Shown here: positions 24,290-36,199 of the stretch, in pieces | Layout: every line of letters starts with the position of its first letter | How positions within the stretch are numbered: position 1 is the first letter of the stretch | Assembly: GCF_949987535.1 (NCBI RefSeq) | Contig: NC_080069.1 | Coordinates: forward strand, 41,033,269 to 41,097,268 | Source of the DNA: Balaenoptera acutorostrata | Lineage: Eukaryota > Chordata > Mammalia > Artiodactyla > Balaenopteridae | Length of the DNA: 64,000 nucleotides | Direction of reading: 5' to 3' | Program-made: the position numbers and the translations under genes | Notes under the pieces: model-generated | The model's database searches: none | Seen by the model: the letters and a program-made list of their open reading frames with translations, nothing else | What the model was told of the DNA's origin: nothing

Positions 24290-24515
24290 GATTTCACTGA
24301 CATTCATTGAGAATCTATTAGCTCCAGGCAGTTTCTGAGCACTTTACATACATCTCTAAATGACCCTATAAGGTAGATATTATTGTTATTCCCATTTTAC
24401 GATTGAGGAAATGTAGGCACAGAGACTTCAAACCTTTCGTATGAGTTCACACAGACAGTGAGTGGTAGAATGAGAACTTGGGCCCCAGACAGCCTGACAC
24501 CAATGTGTGCTCACA
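24290..24515 (-). repeat. MIR SINE, reverse, left arm of an inverted pair
   Basis: 'cattcattgagaatctatta', 'gagcactttacatacatctc', 'aggtagatattattgttatt' and 'cagtgagtggtagaatgaga' follow the reverse complement of MIR almost end to end. Confidence 0.75.
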
Positions 24516-24539
24516 GCTGCCATGGCCATACCCCCTACT

Positions 24540-24738
24540 TGGGATCACAGCTGTATCACCCGCCACCCAGGTTGCCTTTGGTGGGTCACTTGACTTCTCC
24601 TAGAAACAGTTTCCTCATCTCTAAAGTAAGGATAATAGTAGGAACAATACCTACCTAGCAGCATTGGTGTGAAGCTCTATGTCTGACACGGAATAGACAT
24701 TCAATGAAATAACAGTTAGCATTTCTTATTATTGCTTT
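24540..24738 (+). repeat. MIR SINE, forward, right arm of an inverted pair
   Basis: 'ttggtgggtcacttgacttct', 'acagtttcctcatctctaaag' and 'gataatagtaggaacaatacc' follow MIR in forward order. It lies about 25 bp from the reverse-oriented MIR at 24290-24515. Confidence 0.75.
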
Positions 24739-24744
24739 TATGTT

Positions 24745-24835
24745 CTTAACAAATATTGACTGAATGCCTACTCAGCGCCAGACATTATTCAGGGTATTTG
24801 GTAAATAACACTGCCCTCATGCAACTTCTGTCATT
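24745..24835 (-). repeat. L2 LINE 3' end, reverse
   Basis: 'aacaaatattgactgaatgc', 'ctactcagcgccagacatta' and 'ctgccctcatgcaacttct' are the reverse complement of the L2 terminus. Confidence 0.7.
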
Positions 24836-25295
24836 GTATATTCCAAAATTATTTGAGATTACATTATTCTATAGGACACTCTACCACAGCTCCCAATTTA
24901 TTATCTGCACTTCTGAAAACTGAAGTGTTCCCAAAACCCAAAGTTAAACTCATTTGGTGCTAAAACCAGACCTGAACTGCTATGAGGTTATTTGTAGACT
25001 TGACTTATTCCTGTGGGTGTGACTAGTCCTCAGTTTCACTGCAGAAATATCACAGATTGTGACTACAAAGAGCTCCCCCAGGTCGCACAGGAGGTGGTAG
25101 TGATATTCACTGGAGGAACCATACTGTGTTTCTAAAATTTAAGAAATCCCCGAATCCAAAGCATCTGGTTCCAAGGGTAAAAAAGTGTGGTCCTGTACAA
25201 CCTGCAATAATATTACATTATGCCAGAAAAGAATCACATTACATTCGAGTAGAATCCAACAGTGTGATCAATTTCTTCGCTCAATTATAATGCAA
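24836..25295. other. Non-coding spacer
   Basis: Nothing recognised between the L2 end and the truncated L1. Confidence 0.5.
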
Positions 25296-25605
25296 ATCCC
25301 GGGAAGTGGGGGGAGGGATAAATTAGGAGTTTGTTGGGATTAACATATACACACTACTATACATAAAATAGATAACCAACAAGGGCCTACTGTATAGCAC
25401 AGGGAACTATTCTCAATATCTTGTAATAACCTATAATGGAAAAGAATCTGAAAAAGAATATACATATTTTTATATATATGCGTATAACTGAATCACTTTG
25501 CTGTATACCAGAAACTAACACAACATTGTAAATCAACAATATTTCAATAAAATTAAAAAAATAAAATAATGACTTTCTCAGAAAAAAAAAAAAAGAAAAG
25601 AAAGC
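25296..25605 (+). mobile_element. L1 3' end, 5'-truncated copy
   Basis: Starts within the 3' UTR ('gggataaattaggagtttg') and ends in an A-rich tail near 25600. It shares 'taactgaatcactttgctgt' and 'ataacctataatggaaaa' with the copy at 19.1-19.6 kb. Confidence 0.85.
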
Positions 25606-28229
25606 AAGTCCCTTGAAGGCACTGACTTGTCTTGCCCATCACACTGTTTCCCACAGTAATTCACATGCTTCCAAGTCCCTGGTGGGTTCTTGATAATCAT
25701 TCTGCTCAAATCAATTCAATCCAAGAGCATCTTCCTTGATCCAAGATATTTCAGTTCCCTGAAGGGCTACTTCCCTTGGATAAAAATATCAACAGAGCCA
25801 TCGTTTTCTAACCAACTGTGGGAAAAATGGGCAGGACAGACCATAGCAAGGGCTGCCCTTGACTTGCATTTCTGTATACCTAGAGATGCTTTTCTGCCTC
25901 ATATCAACATGTTTGGCCTTACATATCTGCAAAGTAGCTGTTTTACTAATAAAATGCTCAAAAGCTGTCGGCACATTTTAATGAATTTACTTCCACCATA
26001 AGGCAAACTCAAAACGTTTTGGCAAAGAGTAGAACTATGGTGTTTGCTCAGATGGTAAGGAGTTCTGTTTCTCTGAGGTTTCTGCTCAAGGATGGCCCCA
26101 AGATGTGATGGGATCCAGCGTTCTGCCTTGGCACATGGCATGAGACATTAAATCTTGTCTTACACTTCAACCACAAGGGCCTCTTATGTTTCTGGAGCTG
26201 TTTCATCTTGTCAATTGTTTTGAGTTGTATATTAGATTAGGATTTGCTAGCATTGCGGGGGAGATTCCGAAACGGCCCCAAGCAGGTTCTATAAGCCATG
26301 AATAGGAAGAACAATGACTTATGTTACTTTCGCACATTATATTTTTCAAAGTACTTTCACAGACATGATTTCAGAATCGCTTCCCACCAGCTGGCTTCCC
26401 CAGGTCAACCTTATGTGCCATTACCCACATGGCTATCTTCAGCACTGATGGAAAGAGGAATGATTTTGTAGGATTTTACAACAGGATGATCACAACGGAT
26501 GGGGGAGAAGGACAGCTTTGATGTGTAGCCAACCTAATGCATCATCTTTGGATTTCTGTAGGTTAATTGTTATCTCTATCTGAATCTCACAGTGACAAAC
26601 GCCAGAAAGTTATCCCATGGTTCTGGCACCTGACAGACACACTCTTTTTTGATGTGGAGAAACTCACTGTTCCAAAGGCAACAATGGCTGTCTTTCAAAG
26701 CCAGGATCGTTTCACTGACAGAAAAGAGCTCAGCACACTCCATCTGGCAGTGCCAGGTCATGCACAGATGAACACTGCATACGTGTACTGTGATGATTGA
26801 TAATGATGATGGGGCAAGTGAGGAAAGGTGTTGCACAGGCCCAGGTACTCAATAATCGCTGATTGATGAATGGTGACAGCTACTAAATGCCATCCTAAAA
26901 GATATCTACTCTTGAAAAGATATGTAGGCTAATTCAGGCTCCCAGATAAAATGCCTGGGATTGAATTTTGCAAGTCTTTCTTAACACAGGCATGCCTGGA
27001 TCAGTGGGAAGAAATGCGTAAGTAGTTGTTATAGGTTTCCCCTGCCAAAGGAATAGTGCTCACCCAAGAGAGAAGACTAAGTCCATACCTGCTACAAGGA
27101 ATATAAATTAGTGCCTGGGCAAGAAAGCCACTAACTTTAGTCTATTTTGCCTATGTTTTGTAGTATGAGCTGGACCCGTGACATAATTTGCAGTGACCAA
27201 TAGTAAATGAAATGGGGATCCCTTGTTCATAAGTTATTAAGAATTTCAAAAACGTTGGCAGCAGAGTATTAAACCAAGAATGCAGCACTTCTGCAGGGGG
27301 CCTTGTGTGAAGGCACAGACTGACGCCCGTGAAGCTGGTGCTGAGCATGAGTAATGGTTTGTACATAATGTTACAGTTATCCTTCTTATTACCTGTAATC
27401 GGTGGGCTTTTGGAGTCCCAGATGGCTTGACAGGTGGATAGACCCAGTAACCTGAGTCAGGAATGATTAGGTCAAGTGTTATCTTGGCTCCACATGAAAC
27501 ACTTCCCTCAAATAAGAAACAGAAAATGAATAGGCCACCCGAGGGTTCCTAGAAGCTCTAGACTAAGGGCTGACCTTGATAATCAAGGGAAAATGTGATT
27601 AGGAGTTAACTTCATGAGGTGGGATATAAAGTCATTCCCACCCTGTGAAAAGATGCTCAGTGAACAGAGGCTCAGAAGTTAGCACTCAGTGAAGAAGTGC
27701 TAACCCTTTGGGGCTCAAGTCTAATTATCCTGGAGGCAAGCACCAGGGCACCATAGGGCCTGCTAGCCTGGAGTCCTGTTATCAACTGGAAAGTCAGAAA
27801 CCTGCCATTTAAAATTTTATTTTGACTTGATTTCATTTCCTCTATAGGTTGGATAAATAAAGGATGCCCAGCTAAATTTGCATTTCAAATAATACCTTGT
27901 ATAAGCATTTCCCAAATATTGCATGGGACATAATTATAATTAACAAGTCATCTGTCATTTACCTGAAATTCAAATTTAACTGGGCATCTTGTGTTTCCTT
28001 ACTAAATCTGGCAACTTTATTGATAGGTTCTTGATGGGTTCTGCCTCCATATTTTGTAAGGTTTTATAAGAAAATGCCGACTTCTCGCAGCTAAGCTAGA
28101 ATTTGAGGTAGATGACAGTATAATACAGGCAGAAGTGGCCCTGGGGACTGTAGCCAAGCTGCCTGAGTGGAAGGGAAACTCAAATGAACTAAGCAGTGGA
28201 GACACCTCTGTGCCCATCTTCACCTGTGT
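25606..28229. other. Non-coding stretch, no gene recognised
   Basis: Short frames occur on both strands (for example 103 codons at 25690-26001), with shadow frames opposite. None has recognisable domains. No clear repeat is visible. Confidence 0.5.
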
Positions 28230-28231
28230 GC

Positions 28232-28374
28232 GGTTCTCAACACTCTCTGCACCCTGGGATCACCTGGGGAGTTTTAAAGACATTGACACCAAGGTTCTGT
28301 ACCTTATTTAATTGTTCTGGGAGGTAGCCAGGGCAGATGGAGTTTTAAAAGTTCCTCAGGTGAGAATTATTGCA
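28232..28374 (+). mobile_element. MER5A-like hAT DNA transposon
   Basis: 'cggttctcaacactctctgc', 'ggatcacctggggagtttta' and the terminal 'cctcaggtgagaattattgc' match MER5A, a short non-autonomous hAT-Charlie element. The left and right ends are roughly inverted repeats, as expected. Confidence 0.6.
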
Positions 28375-28631
28375 CTAAAACCCCAGTGGGTTACCGGATT
28401 TGGTTTATCAATGGAAGTCACTATTAAAACTGCAAGTATATATATCCCCCAAATCCAAGGGTAAGAAATGGATTAGACATTCACTTTAATATCTACAGAA
28501 GTGATCATTTCTCTCTTTCATTTTTTCATGTAAAGCACTAAATGCACAAGCTTCATGTTAGAACCAGCCAGTACCTGGACCACATCCCCAGATAGTTGTG
28601 TTTACTTAATGTGATGTGGGTCAGAAGTATT

Positions 28632-28680
28632 TTTAAAAGCCCTCCAGGGATCCTAATGTGCAGTCTGAGCTGAGGACCCC
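28632..28680 (+). mobile_element. MER5-like right-end fragment
   Basis: 'taaaagccctccagggatcc' and 'taatgtgcagtctgagctgagg' resemble the right end of a MER5 element. A second MER5-like copy begins directly afterwards. Confidence 0.45.
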
Positions 28681-28691
28681 CTCACAGAACA

Positions 28692-28812
28692 AGGGGTCTC
28701 AAGCTTCAGTGTGCATCAGAACCCCTCGGGGAACGTTTTAAACATGCAGATTCCTCCTTGCCCCAAACCAACATCCCACCATGCGTAGGCATTTTAACAA
28801 GCTGATTCGGTT
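28692..28812 (+). mobile_element. MER5-like hAT DNA transposon, left part
   Basis: 'ggggtctcaagcttcagtgtgc' and 'atcagaacccctcggggaac' are typical MER5 left-end sequences; the right side fades out in GC-rich DNA. Confidence 0.6.
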
Positions 28813-29194
28813 GCAGCTCGGGCGGGTGGTGGGCTCCTCAGCTGCAGGAATCCTCCTCCACCCAGCCTCGCCTTCACAGGACCCAAGAGAGGTGAGGGGT
28901 CTGCATGAACTCTATTGGGGGCTGGAACAGTCACTCATATCACTTTATGGTCCCAACAAGAAAAGCAAGGATTGGGGCCAATTCCCCCGCATCCTTCCAT
29001 GAAGCCGGAGCCGTGGACAACAATGTGATATTTTTAACACATTGAAGAACAGTGTCTCATCACATGACACAGCTGGGCCTTTTGTTGCTTCCACATCTCC
29101 CCCGTCCTGATATGTGTCCCCAGGTCCCCCTCACCTCCATCACTTACACATCTTACCCATCTTTCCAGAGCCAGCAGAAATGCCAGCTTCCCTG
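28813..29194. other. Non-coding spacer
   Basis: No gene or repeat recognised. Confidence 0.5.
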
Positions 29195-29430
29195 TCAATT
29201 CTTCTCTTGATCTCCATGAAGCAAGAAATTGTGTCTGTCTGTTCACTGTATCCCCATCATTCTTTAAACCTCTTGAATGGTATCTATCTTATTCTACCTT
29301 GCTCTATGTGTTTTGCAAACTTAAAATTCCCTGTGAGATTATAAACCTCTTGAAGCTATGCCTTATATCTCTGTGTCCCTTTAAAATGCCCAGCATTATC
29401 GCATGAACTATGTACTGAATTAAATCGTGA
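29195..29430 (+). repeat. L2 LINE 3' end, forward
   Basis: 'catgaagcaagaaattgtgt', 'ctgttcactgtatccccatc' and 'aacctcttgaagctatgcct' are L2 3' sequence. The motif set appears twice, suggesting two overlapping L2 fragments. Confidence 0.55.
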
Positions 29431-29944
29431 TTGTTGATATAGCATCTCAAGCCTATAACTAAGAATCCAGGAAACCCACTGCATTTCAATTTAAAGGGAG
29501 AGCACCAGAGGTGACAAGAGAATACAGGAGGATCAGGTTCTTTGAATTCATGTTCTCAGGATCAGCATGAAAGGAAAATGCTTACTCCTCTTTCTATTTT
29601 TAAAACAAGTATGTTTTCTGGACAAAACCACAAAGGTAACTTCTGAATATTTTGGAGTTGATTTGGATCTTACCATGAAGAATAATTTACAAATTTTGTT
29701 TTCTGAGACTATAAAAGACCTTCCTGTTTGAACTCAAATATTTTGCTTTCTTACAGATTTATCTTCTTTTAAGCCTGGAACCTACACCTACTCTCCCATT
29801 CACAGAGACGTGCGAGAATCTAAGTTTACTTCCATCCTGTGAGTGACTGTGCTTACCACACGTTCTGTCACCTGGCCTAAGCCCCGAAGTCTCCTTTTTC
29901 CCTTTACAGTTGTTGAAAGCTCTCCAGGAATGTTTGCATGGAGA
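29431..29944. other. Non-coding spacer
   Basis: No gene or repeat recognised. Confidence 0.5.
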
Positions 29945-30185
29945 CTGGAGACAGGAGACCCTGATTGAATTCTGGCTGTGACACTTAATAGCTCCATAAC
30001 TTCAGGTAACTCAATGCAGCCACCTTGGGCCTCAGTTTCCATCTCTGAAAAATGGGGATAAAAGTAGCATCTACTATGAGTAGTATCAACCACTAGCATC
30101 CTATCTAATAGGAGTATTATGAGGATTACAGGAGTTGGCATACACAGAACACTTAAATTGCTGCCTAGTACTTGGTAGGTTACCT
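29945..30185 (+). repeat. MIR SINE, forward
   Basis: 'aattctggctgtgacactta', 'ctcagtttccatctctgaaa' and 'tattatgaggattacaggag' follow MIR order, with a small insertion in the middle. Confidence 0.7.
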
Positions 30186-30235
30186 CTTTTGGCCCTGGGA
30201 GACTAGACACATTGTTCTTTCTTATTGGCAGTGAG

Positions 30236-30258
30236 TACACACACACACACACACACAC
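30236..30258. repeat. (CA)n microsatellite
   Basis: About eleven uninterrupted CA dinucleotides. Confidence 0.9.
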
Positions 30259-30342
30259 TCAACCACAGGTAGACATGTATACAAAACAGCATATAAACAT
30301 TAAAGCAAAGATTAGGGGGATAAAACTACCAAAACTCAATGC

Positions 30343-31027
30343 ACAAGAAGTACTTCCTAGAACTACTGCTCCCAGTGTCCTTGTCTTGTGGTGAGCCATA
30401 GCTAGCCCCTGCCTCTTCAGGAGACCCTCCAACACTAGCAGAGCAGTGGGCTTCCTGATCAGACAGTGTCCTCATTTCTGGGGTCAAGAAGCTAGGCCTT
30501 GATGACCTAAATCCCTGTGCCTGTGCAGCCATGTGGCTGACAGGGTCTTGGTGTTCCAGCCAGTTGTCAGGCCTGAGCCTCTGAGGTGGGAGAGCTGAGT
30601 TCAGGACATTGATTCACCAGAGACCTCCCGGCCCCACATAATATCAAATGGCAAAAGCTCTCCCAGAGATATCCATCTCAATGCTAAGACCCAGCTCCAC
30701 TCAAAGACCAGCAAGCTACAGTGCTGGATGCTCTATGCCAAACAACTAGCAAGACAGGAACACAACACCACCCATTACCAGAGAGGCTGCCTAAAATCAT
30801 AATAACTTCACAGACACCCCAAAACACACCACCAGATGTGGTCCTGCCCACCAGAAAGACAAGATCCAGCCTCATCCACCAGAACACAGGCACCAGTCCC
30901 TTCTACCAGTAAGCCTACACAACCCATGGAACAAAACTTACCTACTGGGGGCAGACACCAAAAACAATGGGAACTATGAACCTGCAGCCTGTGAAAAGGA
31001 GATCCCAAACACATTAAGTTAAGCAAA
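30343..31027 (+). promoter_or_regulatory. L1 5' leader
   Basis: The sequence between the probable target-site duplication and the ORF1 start is non-coding and corresponds to the L1 5' UTR, which in this family carries the internal Pol II promoter and is often antisense-active. Blocks such as 'ggagaccctccaacactagc' and 'caagctacagtgctgg' are characteristic. Shortness against other full-length L1 leaders suggests 5' truncation or an internal deletion. Promoter function is not visible. Confidence 0.6.
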
Positions 31028-31950
31028 ATGATAAGACAGAGAAATACACAGCAGATGAAGAAGCAAGGTAAAAACCCACCAGACCAAACAAATGAAGAGG
31101 AAATAGGCAGTCTACCTGAAAAAGAATTCAGAGTAATGATAGGAAAGATGATCCAAAGTCTTGTAAAAAGAATGGAGAAAATACAAGAAACGTTTAACAA
31201 GGACGTAGAAGAACTAAACATCAAACAAACAATGATAAACAACACAATAAATGAAATTTAAAATTCTCTAGAAGGAATCAATAGCAGAATAATTGAGGCA
31301 GAAGAACGGAAAAGTGCCCTGGAAGATAAGATAGTGGAAATAACTACCACAGAGCATAATAAAGAAAAAAGAATGAAAAGATTTGAGAACAGTCTCAGAG
31401 ACCTCTGGGACAACATTAAACGCACCAATATTTGAATTATACGGGTTCCAGAAGAAGAGAGAAAGAAAGGGACTGAGAAAATATTTGAAGATATTATAGT
31501 TGAAAACTTCCCTAATATGGGAAAGGAAATAGTTAATCAAGTCCTGGAAGCACAGAGAGTCCCATACAGGATAAATCCAAGGAGAAACATGCCAAGACAC
31601 ATATTAATCAAACTATCAAAAGTTAAATACAAAGAAAAATATTAAAAGCAGCAAGGGAAAAGCAACAAAAAATATACAAGGGAATCCCCATAAGGTTAAC
31701 AGCTGATCTTTCAGCAGAAACTCTGCAAGCCAGAAGGAAGTGGCAGGACATACTTAAAGTGATGAAAGGGAAAACCTACAACCAAGATTACTCTACCCAG
31801 CAAGGATCTCATTCAGATTCGATGGAGAAATCAAAAGTTTTTCAGACAAGCAAAAGCTAAGAGAATTCAGTACCACCAAACCAGCTTTAAAACAAATGCT
31901 AAAAGAACTTCCCTAGGCAGGAAAAACAAGAGAAGGAAAAGACCTACAAT
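31028..31950 (+). pseudogene. L1 ORF1 (RNA-binding protein), broken
   Basis: The frame opens at 31028 (MIRQRNTQQMKK...) and is open for 77 codons, to a stop at 31259-31261. Sequence downstream still reads as ORF1-like, with coiled-coil-style Lys/Glu-rich codons then the region encoding the RNA-recognition and C-terminal domains, but more stops and frameshifts interrupt it (for example a TGA near 31433). In an intact L1 the ORF1 protein trimerises through its coiled coil and coats L1 RNA. This copy cannot encode it. The end coordinate is approximate; ORF2 follows after a short spacer. Confidence 0.75.
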
Positions 31951-31962
31951 AACAAACCCAAA

Positions 31963-34900
31963 ATGATTAAGAAAATGGTAATAGAAACATACATATCGAT
32001 AACTACCTTAAATGTAAATGGATTAAATGCTCCAACCAAAGGACACAGACTGGCTGAATGGATACAAAAACAAGATCCATATATATGCTGTCTACAAGAG
32101 ACCCACTTCAGACCTAGGGACACATACAGACTGAAAGTGAGGGGATGGAAAAAGATATTCCATGCAAATGGAAATCAAAAGAAAGATGGAGTAGCAATTC
32201 TCATATCAGACAAAATAGACTTTAAAATAAAGACTATTACAAGAGACAAAGAAGGGCACTACATAATGATCAAGGGATCAATCCAAGAAGAAGATATAAC
32301 AATTGTAAATATTTATGCACCCAACATAGGAGCACCTCAATACATAAGGCAAATGCTAACAGCCATAAAAGGGGAAATCAACAGTAATACAATAATAGTG
32401 GCGGACTTTGACACTCCACTTACACCAGTGGATAGATCATCCAGACAGAAAACTAATAAGGAAACACAAGCTTTAAATGACACAATAGACCAGATAGATT
32501 TAATTGATATTTATAGGACATTCCATGTGAAAGTGGCAGAATACACTCTCTTCTCAAGTGCACATGGAACATTTTCCTGGATAGATCACTTGTTGGGTCA
32601 CAAATCAAGCCTCAGTAAGGTTAAGAAAATTAAAATCATATCAACCATCTTGTCCAACCCCAATGCTATGAGATTAGAAATGAATTACAGGAAAAAAACT
32701 GTAAAAAGAACAAACAGGTGGAGGCTACACAATACACTACTAAATAACCAAGAGATCACTGAAGAAACCAAAGAGAAAATCAAAAAATGTCTAGAAACAA
32801 ATGACGATGACCCAAAACCTATGGGATGCAGCAAAAGCAGTTCTCAGAGGGAAGTTTATAGCAATACAATCTTACCTCAAGAAACAAGAAACATCTCAAA
32901 TAAACAACCTAACACTACACTTAAAGCAATTAGAGAAAGAAGGACAAAAAGACCCCAAGTTACCAGAGGAAAAAAATCATAAAGATCAGATGAGAAATAA
33001 ATGAAAAAGAAATGAAGGAAACAATAGCAAAGATGAATAAAACTAAAAGCTGGTTCTTTGAGAAGATAAACAAAATTGATAAACCATTAGCCAGATTCAT
33101 CAAGAAAAAAAAAGGGAGAGGACTCATATCAACAGAATTAGAAATGAAAAAGGAGAAGTAACAACTGACACTGTAGAAATACAAAGGATCATGAGAGATT
33201 ACTACAAGCAACTATATGCCAATAAAATGGACAACCTGGAAGAAATGGACAAATTCTTAGAAAAGTACAACCTTCCAAGACTGAACCAGGAAGAAATAGA
33301 AAATATAAACAGACTAATCACAAGCACTGAAATTGAAACTGTGATTAAAAATCTTCCAACAAACAAAAGCCCAGGACCAGATGGCTTCACAGGCGAATTC
33401 TATCAAACAGTTAGAGAAGAGCTAACACCTATCCTTCTCAAAGTCTTCCAAAACATAGCAGAGGGAGGAACATTCCAAAACTCATTCTATGAGGCCACCA
33501 TCACCCTGATTCCAAAACCAGACAAAGATGTCGCAAAGAAAGAAAACTACAGGCCAATATCATTGATGAGCATAGATGCAAAAATCCTCAACAGAATACT
33601 AGCAAACAGAATCCAACAGCACATTAAAAGGATCACACACCATGATCAAGTAGGGTTTATCCCAGGAATGCAAGGATTCTTCAGTATATGCAAATCAATC
33701 AATGTGATACACCATATTAACAAATTGAAGAAGAAAAACCATATGATCGCCTCAATAGATGCAGAACAAGCTTTTGACAAAATTCAACACCGATTTATGA
33801 TTAAAAACCCTCCAGAAAGTAGGCATAGAGGGAATTTACCTCAACATAATAAAGGCCATATATGACAAACCCACAGCCAACATTGTCCTCAATGGTGAAA
33901 AACTGAAACCATTTCCACTAAGATCAGGAACAAGACAAGGATGTCCACTCTCACCAATATTACTCAACATAGTTTTGGAAGCTTTAGCCATGGCAATCAG
34001 AGAAGATAAAGAAATAAAAGGAATCCAAATTGGAAAAGAAGAAGTAAAACTCAATGTTTGCAGATGACATAATACTATACATAGAGAATCCTAAAGATGC
34101 TACCAGAAAACTACTAGAGCTAATCAATGAATTTGGTAAAGTAGCAGGATACAAAATTAATGCACAGAAATCTCTTGCATTCCTATACACTAATGATGAA
34201 AAATCTGAAAGAGAAATTAAGGAAACACTCCCATTTACCATTGCAACACAAAGAATAAAATACCTAGGAATAAACTTACCTAAGGAGACAAAAGACCTGT
34301 ATGCAGAAAACTATAAGACACTGATGAAAGAAATTAAACATGATACAAACAGATGGAGAGATATACCATGTTCTTGGATTGGAAGAATCGACATTGTGAA
34401 AATGACTATACTACCCAAAGCAATCTACAGATTCAAGGTAATCTCTATCAAACTACCAATGGCATTTTTCACAGAACTAGAACAAAAAATTTCACAATTT
34501 GTATGGAAACACAAAAGACCCCGAATAGTCAAAGCAATCTTGAGAAAGAAAACGAGCTGGAGGAATTAGGCTCCCTGACTTCAGACTATACTACAAAGCT
34601 ATAGTACTCAAGACAGTATGGTACTGGCATAAAAACAGAAATATAGATCAATGGAACAGGATAGAAAGCCCAAAGATAAACCCATGCATATATATATGGT
34701 CACCTTATCTTTGATAAAGGAAGCAAGAATACACAATGGAGAAAAGACAGCCTCTTCATTAAGTGGTGCTGGGAAAACTGGACAGCTACACGTAAAAGAA
34801 TGAAATTAGAACACTCCCTAACACCATACACAAAAATAAACTCAAAATGGATTAAAGACCTAAATGTTTGGCCAGACACTATAAAATTCTTGGAGGAAAA

Positions 34901-35790
34901 CATAGGCAGAACACTCTATGACATAAATCACAGCAAGATCCTTTTTTGACCCACCTCCTAGAGAAATGGAAATAAAAACTAAAATAAAAAAATGGGACCT
35001 AATGAAACTTAAAAGATTTTGCACAGCAAATGAAACCATAAAGAAGATGAAAAGACAACCCTCAGAACGGGAGAAAATGTTTGCAAACAAAGCAACAGAC
35101 AAAGAATTAGTCTCCAAAATATACAAACAGCCCATGGAGCTCAATATCAAAAAAACAAAGAATTCAATTAAAAAATGGGTGGAAGACCTAAATAGACATT
35201 TCACCAAAGAAGACATACAGATGGCCAAGAGGCACATGACATTAATCATTAATCATTAATCAACATCATTAATTATTAGAGAAATGCAAATCAAAGCTAC
35301 AATGAGGTATCACCTCAAACCAGTCAGAATGGCCATTGTCAAAAAATCAAGAAACAATAAATGCTGCAGAGGGTGTAGAGAAAAGGGAACCCTCCTGCAC
35401 TGTTGGTGGGAATGTAAATTGATGCAGCCACTATGGAGGACAGTATGGAGGTTCCTTAAAAAACTAAAAATAGAACTACCATACGACCCAGCAATCCCAC
35501 TACTGGGCATATACCCTGAGAAACCATAATTCAAAAAGAGTCATGTACCACAACGTTCATTGCAGCACTATTTACAATAGCCAGGACATGGAAGCAACCT
35601 AAGTGTCCATCGACAGATGAATGGATAAAGAAGATGTGACACATATATACAATGGAATATTACTCAGCCATAAAACGAAATGAAATTGAGTTATTTGTAA
35701 TGAGGTGGATCGACCTAGAGACTGTCATACAGAGTAAAGTAAGTCAGAAAGAGAAAAATAAATATTGTATGCTAACTCATATATATGGAA
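31963..35790 (+). pseudogene. L1 ORF2 (endonuclease-reverse transcriptase), broken
   Basis: The first 339 codons (31963-32982) form the apurinic-endonuclease-like domain, with the expected LNVNGLN, QETH, VNIYAPN and IDHLLGHK motifs. The conserved catalytic 'DFN' triplet reads DFD, so the Asn is changed. After a frame break the reverse-transcriptase domain is found at 33191-33865 ([35 protein letters not shown]). A one-base insertion near 33806 and a small deletion near 34050 shift the frame before the FADD catalytic motif at about 34057. The tail has the Cys-rich segment near 35365-35430 (CCRGC...HCWWEC) and LGIYP at about 35500. The normal protein nicks target DNA and copies L1 RNA in place. 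This copy has multiple lesions and is dead. Confidence 0.85.
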
Positions 35791-36176
35791 TTAAAAAAAA
35801 AAAAAGATTCTGAAGAACCTAGGGGCAGAACAGGAATAAAGACACAGAGGTAGAGAATGGACTTGAGGACATGGGGAGAGGGAAGGGTAAGCTGGGACAA
35901 AGTGAGAGAGTGCCATGGACATATATACACTACCAAATGGAAAATAGTTAGCTAGTGGGAAGCAGCTGCATAGCACAGGTAGATCCTCTCAGTGCTTTGT
36001 GTCCCCCTAGAGGGGTGGGATAGGGAGGGTGGGAGGGAGACACAAGAGGGAGGAGATATGGGGATATATGTACATGTATAGCTGATTCACTTTGTTATAA
36101 AGCAGAAACTGACACACCATTGTAAAGCAATTATACTCCAATAAAGATGTTTAAAAAGAAAAGATTAAAAAAAAAT
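35791..36176 (+). other. L1 3' UTR and A-rich tail
   Basis: Follows the ORF2 remnant. It contains a G-rich purine segment at about 36008-36058, then 'gctgattcactttgttataa' and 'aattatactccaataaagat', which match the L1 3' end and its poly(A) signal (aataaa at 36140), followed by an A-rich tail. Confidence 0.8.
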
Positions 36177-36199
36177 CTCAATGCTAACAATAGTGTAAG

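Larger units (their letters stand above)
30343..36176 (+). mobile_element. Near full-length L1 LINE retrotransposon, inactive
   Basis: A 5.8-kb copy with a 5' leader (30343-31027), remains of ORF1 and ORF2, a 3' UTR containing G-rich stretches near 36010, and an A-rich tail ending near 36176. The leader and ORF sequence resemble cetartiodactyl L1s. A probable target-site duplication containing 'ctcaatgc' lies at 30335-30342 and 36177-36184, placing the ends within a few bases. L1 normally encodes an RNA-binding ORF1 protein and an ORF2 with endonuclease and reverse transcriptase. Both frames here carry stops and frameshifts, so it cannot move itself. L1s of this type would have supplied the machinery for the CHR SINEs. 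Confidence 0.9.

Noticed and set aside
30808..31600. Minus-strand frames of 145 and 110 codons rich in Phe and Ile
   Set aside because: They are the antisense of the A-rich L1 leader and ORF1 sequence.
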